64,000 nucleotides of DNA from a virus: IMG/VR virus record IMGVR_UViG_3300031521_000012, positions 103,972-167,971 of that record; one strand, 5' to 3'. A model generated the notes under the pieces. That model did not search any database and was not told where the DNA came from. It saw nothing but the letters and a program-made list of their open reading frames with translations. Shown here in pieces: positions 8,531 to 17,640 of the stretch. Each line of letters opens with the position of its first letter. Within the stretch, counting starts at the first letter, position 1. A program made the position numbers and the translations under genes.

Positions 8531-8533
8531 ATG

Positions 8534-8935
8534 TTAGAATATACAAATACATCTAAATGGCTGAAATCTAGCAACAAATCCTTCACCATTGTCGTTTAGA
8601 CTAATTATTTCGGTATATTGAACTTCAATAATCCATTTACTGATTTCAATACCAGCAGGGTCTATCGTAATTAATTTGAATGAAAATGTATGACCTAATG
8701 AATGATTATAAGTCTTAAAGAATTCAATTAAATTTTCACGTGTCGTATCACCCAAAGCACAAGCGATAAATGTTAATTCAATGTCATTCCAAACAAATTT
8801 ATTAGGGCAATCACCTATTCGATTCTCATATGCTATATTAGGTGTAACATTCAGTTTAGGTTTACTAATTGTATCAACAATCCATGGCTGTAACCCATAT
8901 TCGCTATTAAACTCAACTAAATATCTATTTTTCAT
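8534..8935 (-). CDS. Tail-tube-like structural protein, paralogue A (133 aa)
   Basis: Seen: an all-beta protein with TISKPKLNV, WNDIELTFIA, then TIDPAGIEISKWIIEVQYTEI and a C-terminal FQPFRC. The same landmarks occur in order in the next gene (SINKPKLTM, WDDIEVTFMS, TLDPTGVTIEKWKVIVEYIVSI, FRPSKC), so they are paralogues. The layout, especially the D-x-G-x-x-I-x-KW segment, resembles tail-tube proteins of the T4 gp19 type and tube-like baseplate proteins (gp48/gp54). With two copies side by side, one may cap or start the tube. Exact identity needs structure comparison. Confidence 0.55.
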   Translation of the reverse strand: MKNRYLVEFNSEYGLQPWIVDTISKPKLNVTPNIAYENRIGDCPNKFVWNDIELTFIACALGDTTRENLIEFFKTYNHSLGHTFSFKLITIDPAGIEISKWIIEVQYTEIISLNDNGEGFVARFQPFRCICIF

Positions 8936-8938
8936 ATG

Positions 8939-9478
8939 TTAATATAAATTAACGCATTTAGATGGTCTAAATACTACTTTAATCTCTTGAATTTTGTCAT
9001 CAGCCAAATCAAATTTTCCAAAATCAATTGATACAATATATTCAACAATTACTTTCCACTTTTCGATTGTAACTCCAGTAGGGTCTAACGTATCAATAAA
9101 AAAATATGGTATTGGTGTTGAAACAATGCCCTCTATTGATTTTTTAATTAACGATTCTGCAAGATTGTTAAAATATTGTGATGTTGATGGCTCAATGATA
9201 CTCATAAATGTAACTTCAATATCATCCCAATGATATCTAGGCATATGACCTCTTATGGTCTCCTTATAGTTAATTTCGCCCATTGTTAGCTTAGGTTTAT
9301 TAATACTATTAACTAACCACGATTCAATCTTAAAATTTTTATCTTCTGACTCAAGATTAACTGTTTCAGGAAATGTAACGATAAACCTATTATTTATTTT
9401 TGGTTCTGCCAGTTGTGGTACAAGTATATTTCTGCCTAGTTTTTCATGTAATTCTTTGCTGTTATTAAAATAAGCCAT
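8939..9478 (-). CDS. Tail-tube-like structural protein, paralogue B (179 aa)
   Basis: Paralogue of the 133-aa protein immediately downstream (3-nt gap). It carries about 40 extra N-terminal residues (FNNSKELHEKLGRNILVPQL) and a NNRFIVTFPETVNL strand before the shared core, which spans about residues 50-179. The core contains WDDIEVTF and DPTGVTIEKWKVIVEYIV, typical of the tail-tube fold. The N-terminal addition is what would be expected of a tube-initiating or baseplate-docking member. Assignment to tube or baseplate rests on overall resemblance, not on a diagnostic motif. Confidence 0.55.
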   Translation of the reverse strand: MAYFNNSKELHEKLGRNILVPQLAEPKINNRFIVTFPETVNLESEDKNFKIESWLVNSINKPKLTMGEINYKETIRGHMPRYHWDDIEVTFMSIIEPSTSQYFNNLAESLIKKSIEGIVSTPIPYFFIDTLDPTGVTIEKWKVIVEYIVSIDFGKFDLADDKIQEIKVVFRPSKCVNLY

Positions 9479-9494
9479 TGTTGATTATAATTAA

Positions 9495-10115
9495 CTATTT
9501 AATGTTATTTCCAATTCCAAACATAATCATACCACTAACACAACAACAATAAGAGTCAGCCATATCAAAGTTCATATCTTTAGGACTTCCATCTTTTTTA
9601 TAAAACCATTCAATTTGTGGCTCTAAGCTACGGACTTTTTCCCATATATACAACTTTTTTTCTTTTCTATATTCAACTGGAAATGAAAGGGTTTCAACTT
9701 TTTCACGATTTTTATCATATGAAACAGTAATTAGTTCACGTAAAAATAGTCTACGTGAATCGTAAACCGAAATAAGTTTTGGATATAGATCAAATATCTG
9801 ATATAAAATATAACATACAATTCCATTAAATCCATACAATAAAGAAACGGTATTTGCATTATTGCTCCCACCCAAAGGTTTTTCGACAATTATATGAATA
9901 ATTTCACCATTAAGTTCGTTTAAAACACGTTCTTTAAATTCCAGCACATATTTTCTAAAAATTTCAGCTTTATGTATTATTCTATCATTAATGAGAACAT
10001 CTTTACCTAGTTTTAATTCTAAGTGTTTTAACTCAATCAATTTTCCATCTGTACTCATTAAAGTACTACCGATATTAGTGGTGCTTACATCTAGTGACCA
10101 TATATACTTTTCCAT
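9495..10115 (-). CDS. RuvC/RNase H-fold Holliday-junction resolvase-like nuclease
   Basis: Seen: SLDVSTTNIGSTLM at the N-terminus (first catalytic Asp), IIHIIVEKPLGG near residue 75 (catalytic Glu) and NFDMADSYCCCVSGM near 185 (final Asp), the acidic set of the RuvC/RNase H-like fold. About 206 residues is normal for this group. Role in phages: resolving branched recombination intermediates before packaging. Start choice: the frame extends to 10142, but that would overlap the upstream RHH gene. The ATG at 10115 (MEKYIWSLDV) is adjacent to its stop and starts directly before the first catalytic strand. Confidence 0.8.
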   Translation of the reverse strand: MEKYIWSLDVSTTNIGSTLMSTDGKLIELKHLELKLGKDVLINDRIIHKAEIFRKYVLEFKERVLNELNGEIIHIIVEKPLGGSNNANTVSLLYGFNGIVCYILYQIFDLYPKLISVYDSRRLFLRELITVSYDKNREKVETLSFPVEYRKEKKLYIWEKVRSLEPQIEWFYKKDGSPKDMNFDMADSYCCCVSGMIMFGIGNNIK

Positions 10116-10116
10116 A

Positions 10117-10308
10117 TTATGCTCTTTCTTTATGTTCATCAATCATTTTTTGCATGTTTTTATAGTTATCTAAATAAAGTCCAATTAGGTCTTCAATAAC
10201 ACCACCGATTTTCATGCTTTTTCCCTTGCACAATAGTTTAAATCTATTATGCAGGCTACCATCGATTATGACAGATTTAGGTTTTACTTCTGTTAGTAAA
10301 TTTTTCAT
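10117..10308 (-). CDS. Small ribbon-helix-helix-like DNA-binding protein (63 aa)
   Basis: Seen: a short strand (KPKSVIIDGSLHNRFKLLC) followed by two helices (KSMKIGGVIEDLIGLYLDNYKNMQKMI), the pattern of MetJ/Arc-type or plasmid antitoxin-like RHH repressors. The stop is immediately before the ATG of the RuvC-like gene, so the pair forms an operon. A promoter-like GTATTTATTAT lies 22 nt upstream, and an AT-only hairpin terminator separates it from the structural gene at 10382. It may be an autoregulator or an architectural protein. Confidence 0.6.
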   Translation of the reverse strand: MKNLLTEVKPKSVIIDGSLHNRFKLLCKGKSMKIGGVIEDLIGLYLDNYKNMQKMIDEHKERA

Positions 10309-10330
10309 ACGTATTTTATTATGTTAATCT

Positions 10331-10341
10331 ATAATAAATAC
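10331..10341 (-). promoter_or_regulatory. Phage promoter-like motif GTATTTATTAT
   Basis: Member of the recurrent motif set, 22 nt upstream of the RHH gene and just downstream of an AT-rich hairpin. Confidence 0.5.
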
Positions 10342-10345
10342 TAAG

Positions 10346-10375
10346 AATTATAAAAAAGTATATTTTTTTATAATT
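10346..10375 (-). terminator. AT-only hairpin terminator
   Basis: Arms 10346-10357 and 10364-10375 are complementary over 12 bp (A/T pairs only) with a 6-nt loop. It lies just after the stop of the gene at 10382-11113. The stem is weak because it lacks G-C pairs. Confidence 0.4.
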
Positions 10376-10381
10376 ATTGGG

Positions 10382-11113
10382 TTAGAAATCGAGTGCAAAT
10401 ACTATTGTTCTTGAGATTGTTGAATCTTTTTCAATTGGATTGTTGAGTTTTCCAATAGCAACAAGATTTTTATTCGAATCATAAATGCCTATTTCAGTTA
10501 TTGCCACCTTATCTTCATTCCATGTTTCATTGGTAGATGAATTAAATTCATTCAATGGTAATATGATTGAAATATCTGTGGTATATGCAATAGCTTTTAT
10601 ATCGGTTATGACATTACCCAAGAAAAATACTTCGTCACCAAAGCATAAATCACCATCAGCTGAAGTCTCTTTTGAAGGATATGTAATAATATCACTAATA
10701 TTATATGTTGGAAACGTTAAGTAATTCAACAATGGTATTTTAAACACTTGTTGTGTCAATTCTAATGGTGTTAAAGTACTACCACTAACATTTGTAATTA
10801 TTTGTGGCGTTAAATCATATACTCTCCAATTAGAAGCAATTGGTTTAGCTTCGGCTGCTGTAGTAAAACCACTATTGTTTACTATTTGAACTAATGCTTT
10901 GATTTTATTAGCTGTATATCCTGTACCACCACTAAGACTATTACTTAGGAACTTAAAATCACTTATATTAGGGAAACTTAATGATATTTCCTGTATATAT
11001 GGATTGTTTGCATCCAAAAATAAGGATTTAATATAATTACAGTGTATAGATTTGCTATAACCATTATTGGGTACTAAAATATATGAAGTAAAAACTGTAT
11101 AACCGTTTGCCAT
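10382..11113 (-). CDS. Putative tail or baseplate structural protein (243 aa)
   Basis: No named family recognised. The sequence is beta-rich with many Asn, Ser and Thr, starts MANGYTVFTSYILVP, and ends with TEIGIYDSNKNLVAIGKLN ... FALDF, a pattern seen in phage tail-fibre and baseplate connector proteins. It is the last gene of the baseplate run (26411 to 10382), has its own promoter-like motif 10 nt upstream and is followed by a hairpin. A fibre-attachment or distal baseplate component is the likely role. Confidence 0.55.
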   Translation of the reverse strand: MANGYTVFTSYILVPNNGYSKSIHCNYIKSLFLDANNPYIQEISLSFPNISDFKFLSNSLSGGTGYTANKIKALVQIVNNSGFTTAAEAKPIASNWRVYDLTPQIITNVSGSTLTPLELTQQVFKIPLLNYLTFPTYNISDIITYPSKETSADGDLCFGDEVFFLGNVITDIKAIAYTTDISIILPLNEFNSSTNETWNEDKVAITEIGIYDSNKNLVAIGKLNNPIEKDSTISRTIVFALDF

Positions 11114-11123
11114 TATTATTTTT

Positions 11124-11134
11124 ATTATAAATAC
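11124..11134 (-). promoter_or_regulatory. Phage promoter-like motif GTATTTATAAT
   Basis: Exact consensus, 10 nt upstream of the structural gene starting at 11113. Confidence 0.6.
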
Positions 11135-11153
11135 TTAATTAATTATTAGATTA

Positions 11154-13115
11154 TTATACGCAGTTGTGCGTTAATCCTGAACAATCTAAATTATATTGAT
11201 TATCACATGTAATGCTTGTTGTGCCAAAATCAACAGCTGCTGAGGCAAGTGTTATTGTTACAAAACCATTTTTACCATTACGTCCAAAATCACAGTCAAC
11301 TATGCCTTGTACCCTTATCAAGCCAACGTTAGTTATTCCAGAAATTGTTGTACTACCAGTTACTGTTTGAGAATCTGCTTGTGCTGTAGGATAGTTACCG
11401 CCTGAAACGCTTGCATTTGCAGTATTAATACTTGTCCAAGTACTTCCACCATCTGTTGATAATATAAAGTCAGAAGTTGCACTATTATAGTCTTGACCAT
11501 CACTACCTGCATTATCACAACCAGCAGTTATTGTATAATCCAATGTTAATGAAAATGTTTGTCCTACAGGATGATTTACAGCTAAAATAGCTTGATTACT
11601 AGCTATTGAGCCGAAGTATACTTGTGAACCATATACTGGTATTGGTGTAGAAGTCGGTGTTGGCGTTGGGGTGGCTGTTGGCGCACCTGTTGCAGTAGGC
11701 GTTGGAGTTGGAGTAACTGTAACTGGAATTGGTGTTGCAGTTGGTGTCGCTGTCGGTGGAGCTGGTGTTGGTGTAGGGGTTGGTGTTATTGTTGGTAATG
11801 GTGTAGGAGTTGCAGTTGGTAATGGTGGACATGGTGTTAATCCACCAAATCCAGCTATTAAATAATCAGGCATCGTCCACGATCTATTTGATTTATAAGA
11901 CATAGCAAACAATAACTCCTGATCTTCAATCACAAATATTTTTAAACCAGTAAATACTTTACCTACAATATTGCCACTTAAATCAGCTAGATCATAATAG
12001 GTAATATTTAATGATTTGGTTGCACCCGATAGAATTTTGCTACTACCTGTTGCGACAAGTGTAACACCTAAAGTATTTCCACTTGATTTGTGCCACATTA
12101 TTGTTGGAATCTGTAAAATTTCAGTGTTTAAATAAAATTCTTCGCCATATGTATTTGCAGGAGAATTATTACTATAATGAATCACACCTAGCTTTTTATT
12201 AACAGGTGCTTGATTTTGTATATATGAAACAAAACCGCCATAGACTCTACTATTGAATTGTGCAAATTTTCTATCAGCAGCTTGAATTCCAGCTATTTCA
12301 TCTGTATATATAATGGACATGTTCCAAAATGGAAATGCACTTATTGAGCATTGACTGTTTTCTAAAAATGTTAATACACTTTGATTAATATAATCGGTTG
12401 AGTATTGATTGGCTACTGTAATACCGCTATAATATACAAGTGCACCAGCTTTTCCTGTAGGAGTAAAGCTAGTTAAATTAGGCAGTTCTCTATCAACTAT
12501 AACAACTAAATTATTACTTCCTAATGTACCTGTTTTACTTATGATTTGATACATTAAATATGGTGTAGGCGTATTTTTATTAATAGTATAACCAGTTGTG
12601 TCTGAATTCAAAGTCCATTTCACTAACAATAAATCACCAGCAGTTGGTTCATTTGCACTTGTACCATATAACGGTGCTTTTTTCAATGATAATTTCGTAC
12701 CGCCAGTAATTCCACTCATGTATATCATACAATCTGGTTGTTTTACATGATTGCTATCTGTTATGAAAGTAGTTCCGCTATTATTAAAAAATCCAATGGA
12801 TTGAGCACTATTCACAATATCATATGATACTGGTGAAATTGTTGATATTTGATTATAAGGATCGCCACTAATATTTCTAGGTATAAATGAAATAATCTTA
12901 GGATTTTTATCCCTAGGTCTTAAAATACTTAAATTAAACGGGTTGTAATCAACAGCAAGCTCGCTATTAATTTCTCTTATGAAATTATAGTCTATTTCGC
13001 TATCACCAACAGCAAAGTAACTAAATGATAAATCACCTGTTGATAATAATTCTCTACCTTTTGAAGTTAACATTATGTTTAACACAATGGGGTCTGTTTT
13101 CTCAATAAATGCCAT
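11154..13115 (-). CDS. Large tail/baseplate protein with a Thr-Pro linker (653 aa)
   Basis: Seen: an N-terminal domain starting MAFIEKTDPIVLNIMLTSKGRELLSTGDLSFSYFAVGD, a pattern common in phage baseplate or fibre-base proteins. A long beta-rich region follows. At about residues 428-491 there is a near-pure Thr/Pro/Ala linker (repeated TPTPTPT), then a C-terminal ~150-residue beta domain (GSQVYFGSIASNQAILAV ... DCDFGRNGKNGFVTITLAS) ending in a Cys-containing tail. The linker would separate a virion-bound base from an exposed C-terminal, perhaps receptor- or sugar-binding, head. Tail location is inferred from neighbours. A promoter-like motif lies 14 nt upstream. Confidence 0.65.
   Translation of the reverse strand: MAFIEKTDPIVLNIMLTSKGRELLSTGDLSFSYFAVGDSEIDYNFIREINSELAVDYNPFNLSILRPRDKNPKIISFIPRNISGDPYNQISTISPVSYDIVNSAQSIGFFNNSGTTFITDSNHVKQPDCMIYMSGITGGTKLSLKKAPLYGTSANEPTAGDLLLVKWTLNSDTTGYTINKNTPTPYLMYQIISKTGTLGSNNLVVIVDRELPNLTSFTPTGKAGALVYYSGITVANQYSTDYINQSVLTFLENSQCSISAFPFWNMSIIYTDEIAGIQAADRKFAQFNSRVYGGFVSYIQNQAPVNKKLGVIHYSNNSPANTYGEEFYLNTEILQIPTIMWHKSSGNTLGVTLVATGSSKILSGATKSLNITYYDLADLSGNIVGKVFTGLKIFVIEDQELLFAMSYKSNRSWTMPDYLIAGFGGLTPCPPLPTATPTPLPTITPTPTPTPAPPTATPTATPIPVTVTPTPTPTATGAPTATPTPTPTSTPIPVYGSQVYFGSIASNQAILAVNHPVGQTFSLTLDYTITAGCDNAGSDGQDYNSATSDFILSTDGGSTWTSINTANASVSGGNYPTAQADSQTVTGSTTISGITNVGLIRVQGIVDCDFGRNGKNGFVTITLASAAVDFGTTSITCDNQYNLDCSGLTHNCV
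11640..11830 (-). repeat. Coding repeat for a Thr-Pro-rich linker
   Basis: Degenerate tandem 6-nt units encode alternating Thr-Pro (with some Ala and Val) across about 64 codons of the 653-aa tail protein. Such tracts are prone to length change by slippage. The antisense strand reads as a Val/Gly-rich frame, which is an artefact. Confidence 0.8.
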
Positions 13116-13129
13116 TTTTTAACAATTTA

Positions 13130-13140
13130 ATTATAAATAC
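13130..13140 (-). promoter_or_regulatory. Phage promoter-like motif GTATTTATAAT
   Basis: Exact consensus, 14 nt upstream of the 653-aa tail protein gene. Confidence 0.6.
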
Positions 13141-13171
13141 TATTATATAGAGTTTCAATTGATAATTGTGC

Positions 13172-16100
13172 TTAACAACTAACTGATTGAATAATCGTGC
13201 CTGTATTATCAACCTGTACTGCAAACCAATTAACACCACTATCAATACCAGTACCAATTGTGATTGCAATCCAATTATTTGGAGTAACGCTTAAATCAGG
13301 ATTTCCCATACTGTCACGTAAAACTCTACCAACCATCGGTGGACCGAATTCAGGTTCTAACATATAATAACTACGACCAAATGTTTTGTTTAAACAAGCT
13401 AATGTTGAGGTTGTATAACTACTAACAGTTCCCATCCACAAAAATAATGTTGGGGTAGGCGTAATTGATGTAAGTGGTGTGGTTATAGCTGATTTTACAC
13501 TACCATATCCAATTCCAACACTATTTTTAGCAAATGCTCTATAAAACGTTTCTGTGTTTGGTGCAAGACCTGATAACACATCAGAATAGGGAATACTTGT
13601 ATCACCAGAAATAAATTGCTTAGATATTAGTGTTGGGTAATTTTCGACTATTAAAGATACTGATGGATTTTGTGAATATAATACACCGTATTCCATAATA
13701 ATTAAATTACCTTTATTTGTTATCGTATTACCGCTTGTTGATATTTGCGTTGGAGTTATAGCATATACTTGTCCTGTAATTACAGTAGGGATAAACGTTG
13801 GAACTGATTGTGTTGTAGTCTGAAGAATATTACCTGTATATGAAATACCTGATATCGATATATATGCTCGATATTGATATGTTGTATTTGCAGATAAACT
13901 TATAATATTATAGTTATAACTATTGCCAGTAATTACTGTTGATAATAAAACTGTTGTAGCCCAAGTACTATCACTAGGCTTTTTATATTGCATACCATAG
14001 TAATCAATATTTCCATTAATAATAATATTTATGCCACCAGTATTAATGTTGTTAACACCAGCAGTTCCTATTTTAGTTTCAATATGTGTTGTAGCTGCTG
14101 AAACAGGAGTTAATATTTGTAAGGTATTTCCAGTATAACCATATTTACCTGATCTAATATATGCACGATAATTATATAACGTAAAGTCAGTGACTCCTGT
14201 AATGGTAGTTACGTAATTATCAACAGATAATGCACCTAATTTATTAACACGTTTCCATGCGCCCCATACACCATTATATAATTTACTATACTCAATACCA
14301 TATTCAGTTAATAAAGTATTTCCCTGTATGTTCTTGCCACCAGTTATTATACTACCAGTAATGCCACTTATTGTTTCAACAAATAATGTTGGTGGTATTG
14401 GTGGCGATGGTTTGACAGTATCTTGATTAATTTTAAAAACAGCGCCATCATCCCCTAAATATTTCAACATGGGATTACCTCTCATATCAATCGTAGTTGA
14501 ATTACCTGAATATACGTTGACACCCCTTCGATACATGAACTTTTGTTTAGTAAAGAAACTGTTTTCGATTAATAATCCACTTTTTCTTAAAATAATTGTA
14601 GCTGGCAGTAATTGATCAACAAATCTTTGAAAAAAAGCATTATACTTGCTTAAGAAAGAATATAAATTAGCAAAGGTATAGCCATTTGATTTTAATGGAT
14701 CGTCATTTGGTAATGTGCTTCGTTTCAGATATTCAACATATATTTTTAATAATGCAGGATACCAACCGCCTTTAAAATCGGATATTGTTTTTCTGTTTTT
14801 AACATTTACCATTCTTTTCTGTACTAATTCAACAAATTCTAAAAATGATAACTGACTAATATCGCCAACGCCAAAAACATCGTTGATTATCGGTTGGAAA
14901 AATGAACTATGCGCTATTAGATAATAAACGGTTATTACTGTTCCATATCTAATTCCACTAGGTAAAAATATTTCATATGGGTTTTGCACATTAATACTAT
15001 AATCTAAATTAGGCTCTAATGCAATTCCATCTATCAATACTTTAACATCAGAAGCAGCATTTGCTTTATAGTTTAACTTATATACATATTTATTAGCAAA
15101 ATTATTGAAATATATCTTGCTACTGTTGAAGCTATCAACTCTAATAACTTCACTTCTAGCTGAAATATCATCACTACCTGCTACTTCAACATATGCCACC
15201 TGAATATCTGGATTTATTTTTAAATAAGAAATAACCTCCTGATTTTGAATAATTATTTGGCTAGAACCTGTTGTATTATTTGGATCAACAATATAATCAG
15301 CAACAAATTGTGGAGTGCCTTTAGTTAATGCAATACCATTTACAGTAAGCTGTACATCACCACGTGGATATGTTGGCAATGGAATTGCAGTACCACTTGT
15401 ATTAGCCTTTATTCTTGTTACAATATAATCAACAGTTATGCCACTGACAGATCGTGTGTTTCCTGAATATATGTACGTTACTTGAATAACGTCTCTTCCT
15501 GATGAATTATTTTTAGCATAAACCGCATTCGCTAAGGTAAATGAATTTCCGTTAATAACATAATCAGCTTGTGCTGTTATACCTGTGGTTGTACCTGTTT
15601 TGGGCGCATTTAATAAAATACCATTGAAACGAACTTCAAAATCTCCCATTAGTTTATTAGCTGTTGTAGGAAGTGTAAAAGTATTTTGTGATGCACCAAC
15701 ACCTAACGATATATTTACATATGAATAAGGTAATGTATATCCGCTAGAATTAGCTGCAAAGTCTTTTTGTATATAGTCATATACGTCATGCTCAATTCCA
15801 CGTGAAGTGTCTAATGCAACATCAACTTCTTTTGTATTGATAACCAACCTACTATCTTCTTGATAATATTGAGGTGTTGAGCTATGAATTCTTGTTGTTG
15901 CTCCGCTTTGCGACCAAGACTTTTTATTATCAACAGTTCTGTTTAAATCAAAACCAGCTAGCCTAAATGCATTCATATATGCTTGACCGCTATCTGTATC
16001 ACCAGACACTTGAAAATAAAAATCGCTTGTTTCTATTGGTGCTATTGGATAGCCTTGTGTATCATACGGTAATGAACTAGATGGAAAATCACTTAACGAT

Positions 16101-17566
16101 AGTTGGACATTATTAGGATTAATTTTTCCATCAACGGTATATACATATTCAGTTATATTAATAAACGGTTCTGGTATTCCAATTAATAAGAATATTGACT
16201 TAATTGATTCTCTAGTGCCTTTAGATTTCCAATAATAATTAGTATTCATTAGAATTCTTCTCCACAATTCAATATCAATTTCCGCAGGCATTAAGTCATT
16301 ATTTAAATTTCTTTCATTGCTATCAACAGTTAAAAAACTATTAACCAGTTCATCTTCATTAAGTAACGAGAAGTAATCCCAACCAAACGTTCTTGACATA
16401 TTTTGAATTAGTTGATCTGGTACGTTGTTTATTTTATCATATGTTACTTTATTGATATATGTTAATGAGTCAATGAATTCTCTAAGTTGGTCAAATTCTC
16501 TACCATAAATTCTCAATAATTTCGTCATTTTGCCTTGTTCGGTAAAATCGTATGCCTTGATTGATGATGGTGTTAAGAATCTAGCAATTAAATCGGTTTT
16601 GATTTTATCATATTTAGCACCAATGGTTAATAAAATTTGTAAAAATTTTTCATAATTTGGTGTATTGAAATCAATATTATATTTATCACTTGTTGACCAT
16701 GATAATGTAGTATCGCTATATACTATAGTTCCATCATCCAGTAATGTAGGGTCTTTAAGTGTAAACTGAAAACTATCAGAATTAACTCTATTTGATATTA
16801 TATACTTTTCATATTCACTTAGCGATGATCTAAATTCTTCGAAAACATGCGCATTAGGTTTAATATGAAAATCAATAGAAGCCGTTGTTGCACTTACAAT
16901 GCCTAAAGGATTGCCATTCGCCTTAATCATTAAATAAGGTCGTCCCGATGTATTTCCAGTATATCCAATTACATTCGATGCATTATTTGATGCATTTTGC
17001 GCTGTCCATATTACATATTTATCGTATGATTGATTTATGTTTTTCAATACCTCACCATCAGGAACACTACTATTCCCATAATTATATACCAATCCAAATG
17101 TATTGATAACAATACCAATTGGTATTTTAAATGATGAAGTATCTGATATTAAGTCATATGTATAATCAAAATATGTTGTTGCACCACTTCTGGATAATTG
17201 TGAATTCATGAAAAGACTTCCAGTATAACCAGTAATAATATTTTGAATAGAAACTCTTAAGTATTCATATGCAGACCCAAATCTAATAAATGTGTTTAAA
17301 TCGGATTTATCTAAATTCAACACTGCGTTTGTGGTGTAAGAATGTATAATTTCTGATTGGGCATTAGTAACACCTAGTGTATCCAGTGTTACAGCTCTCA
17401 CAAATGAACTTAATGTATTACTATAATCAATATACTTCCTACCATCAAAATTTGATGTAACAGCGAAGCTTCCAAACGAAAAAATGGTTTCAGATGCAGT
17501 GTTATTGAAATTATTTCCGTTTAAATTTTGATCAAGATTATTATTTACGACTTTAACTTTTGCCAC
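13172..17566 (-). CDS. Giant baseplate/tail protein with fibronectin III-like repeats (1464 aa)
   Basis: Seen: the N-terminal ~900 residues are a large structural region, with a helical part at about 330-470 (LLRIYGREFDQLREFIDSL, NMSRTFGWDYFSLL, ELWRRILMNTNYYWKSKGTRESIKSIFLLIGIPEP) resembling tail-protein I and related baseplate proteins. Residues about 1055-1400 hold at least three ~95-residue FN3-like units built around 'EYGIEYSKLYNG ... NYRAYIRSGKYGYTGN'. A short TPTPT break precedes a ~70-residue C-terminal domain with paired Cys. Translation begins at a GTG (17566), with the promoter-like motif 14 nt upstream and a terminator just before that. FN3 repeats commonly bind surface carbohydrate. 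Confidence 0.7.
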   Translation of the reverse strand: MAKVKVVNNNLDQNLNGNNFNNTASETIFSFGSFAVTSNFDGRKYIDYSNTLSSFVRAVTLDTLGVTNAQSEIIHSYTTNAVLNLDKSDLNTFIRFGSAYEYLRVSIQNIITGYTGSLFMNSQLSRSGATTYFDYTYDLISDTSSFKIPIGIVINTFGLVYNYGNSSVPDGEVLKNINQSYDKYVIWTAQNASNNASNVIGYTGNTSGRPYLMIKANGNPLGIVSATTASIDFHIKPNAHVFEEFRSSLSEYEKYIISNRVNSDSFQFTLKDPTLLDDGTIVYSDTTLSWSTSDKYNIDFNTPNYEKFLQILLTIGAKYDKIKTDLIARFLTPSSIKAYDFTEQGKMTKLLRIYGREFDQLREFIDSLTYINKVTYDKINNVPDQLIQNMSRTFGWDYFSLLNEDELVNSFLTVDSNERNLNNDLMPAEIDIELWRRILMNTNYYWKSKGTRESIKSIFLLIGIPEPFINITEYVYTVDGKINPNNVQLSLSDFPSSSLPYDTQGYPIAPIETSDFYFQVSGDTDSGQAYMNAFRLAGFDLNRTVDNKKSWSQSGATTRIHSSTPQYYQEDSRLVINTKEVDVALDTSRGIEHDVYDYIQKDFAANSSGYTLPYSYVNISLGVGASQNTFTLPTTANKLMGDFEVRFNGILLNAPKTGTTTGITAQADYVINGNSFTLANAVYAKNNSSGRDVIQVTYIYSGNTRSVSGITVDYIVTRIKANTSGTAIPLPTYPRGDVQLTVNGIALTKGTPQFVADYIVDPNNTTGSSQIIIQNQEVISYLKINPDIQVAYVEVAGSDDISARSEVIRVDSFNSSKIYFNNFANKYVYKLNYKANAASDVKVLIDGIALEPNLDYSINVQNPYEIFLPSGIRYGTVITVYYLIAHSSFFQPIINDVFGVGDISQLSFLEFVELVQKRMVNVKNRKTISDFKGGWYPALLKIYVEYLKRSTLPNDDPLKSNGYTFANLYSFLSKYNAFFQRFVDQLLPATIILRKSGLLIENSFFTKQKFMYRRGVNVYSGNSTTIDMRGNPMLKYLGDDGAVFKINQDTVKPSPPIPPTLFVETISGITGSIITGGKNIQGNTLLTEYGIEYSKLYNGVWGAWKRVNKLGALSVDNYVTTITGVTDFTLYNYRAYIRSGKYGYTGNTLQILTPVSAATTHIETKIGTAGVNNINTGGINIIINGNIDYYGMQYKKPSDSTWATTVLLSTVITGNSYNYNIISLSANTTYQYRAYISISGISYTGNILQTTTQSVPTFIPTVITGQVYAITPTQISTSGNTITNKGNLIIMEYGVLYSQNPSVSLIVENYPTLISKQFISGDTSIPYSDVLSGLAPNTETFYRAFAKNSVGIGYGSVKSAITTPLTSITPTPTLFLWMGTVSSYTTSTLACLNKTFGRSYYMLEPEFGPPMVGRVLRDSMGNPDLSVTPNNWIAITIGTGIDSGVNWFAVQVDNTGTIIQSVSC

Positions 17567-17580
17567 AAGCTTTAAATTTT

Positions 17581-17591
17581 ATTATAAATAC
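17581..17591 (-). promoter_or_regulatory. Phage promoter-like motif GTATTTATAAT
   Basis: Exact consensus, 14 nt upstream of the GTG start at 17566 and 12 nt downstream of a terminator hairpin. This terminator-promoter order supports promoter function. Confidence 0.65.
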
Positions 17592-17603
17592 GCTAAAAAG
17601 AAA

Positions 17604-17628
17604 AATCCTGATCATTTAGATCAGGATT
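17604..17628 (-). terminator. Rho-independent terminator after the 299-aa gene
   Basis: Arms 17604-17613 and 17619-17628 form a 10-bp stem (AATCCTGATC) with a 5-nt loop. A minus-strand T-tract (TTTTTCTTTTT) follows. Confidence 0.85.
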
Positions 17629-17640
17629 CTTACGTATTGT

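Noticed and set aside
11640-11830. Possible CRISPR-like or satellite repeat
   Set aside because: Units are 6-nt codon pairs within an open frame, with no spacers.
11671-11865. Plus-strand Val/Gly-rich open frame
   Set aside because: It is the antisense of the Thr-Pro coding repeat and has repetitive, non-protein-like composition.
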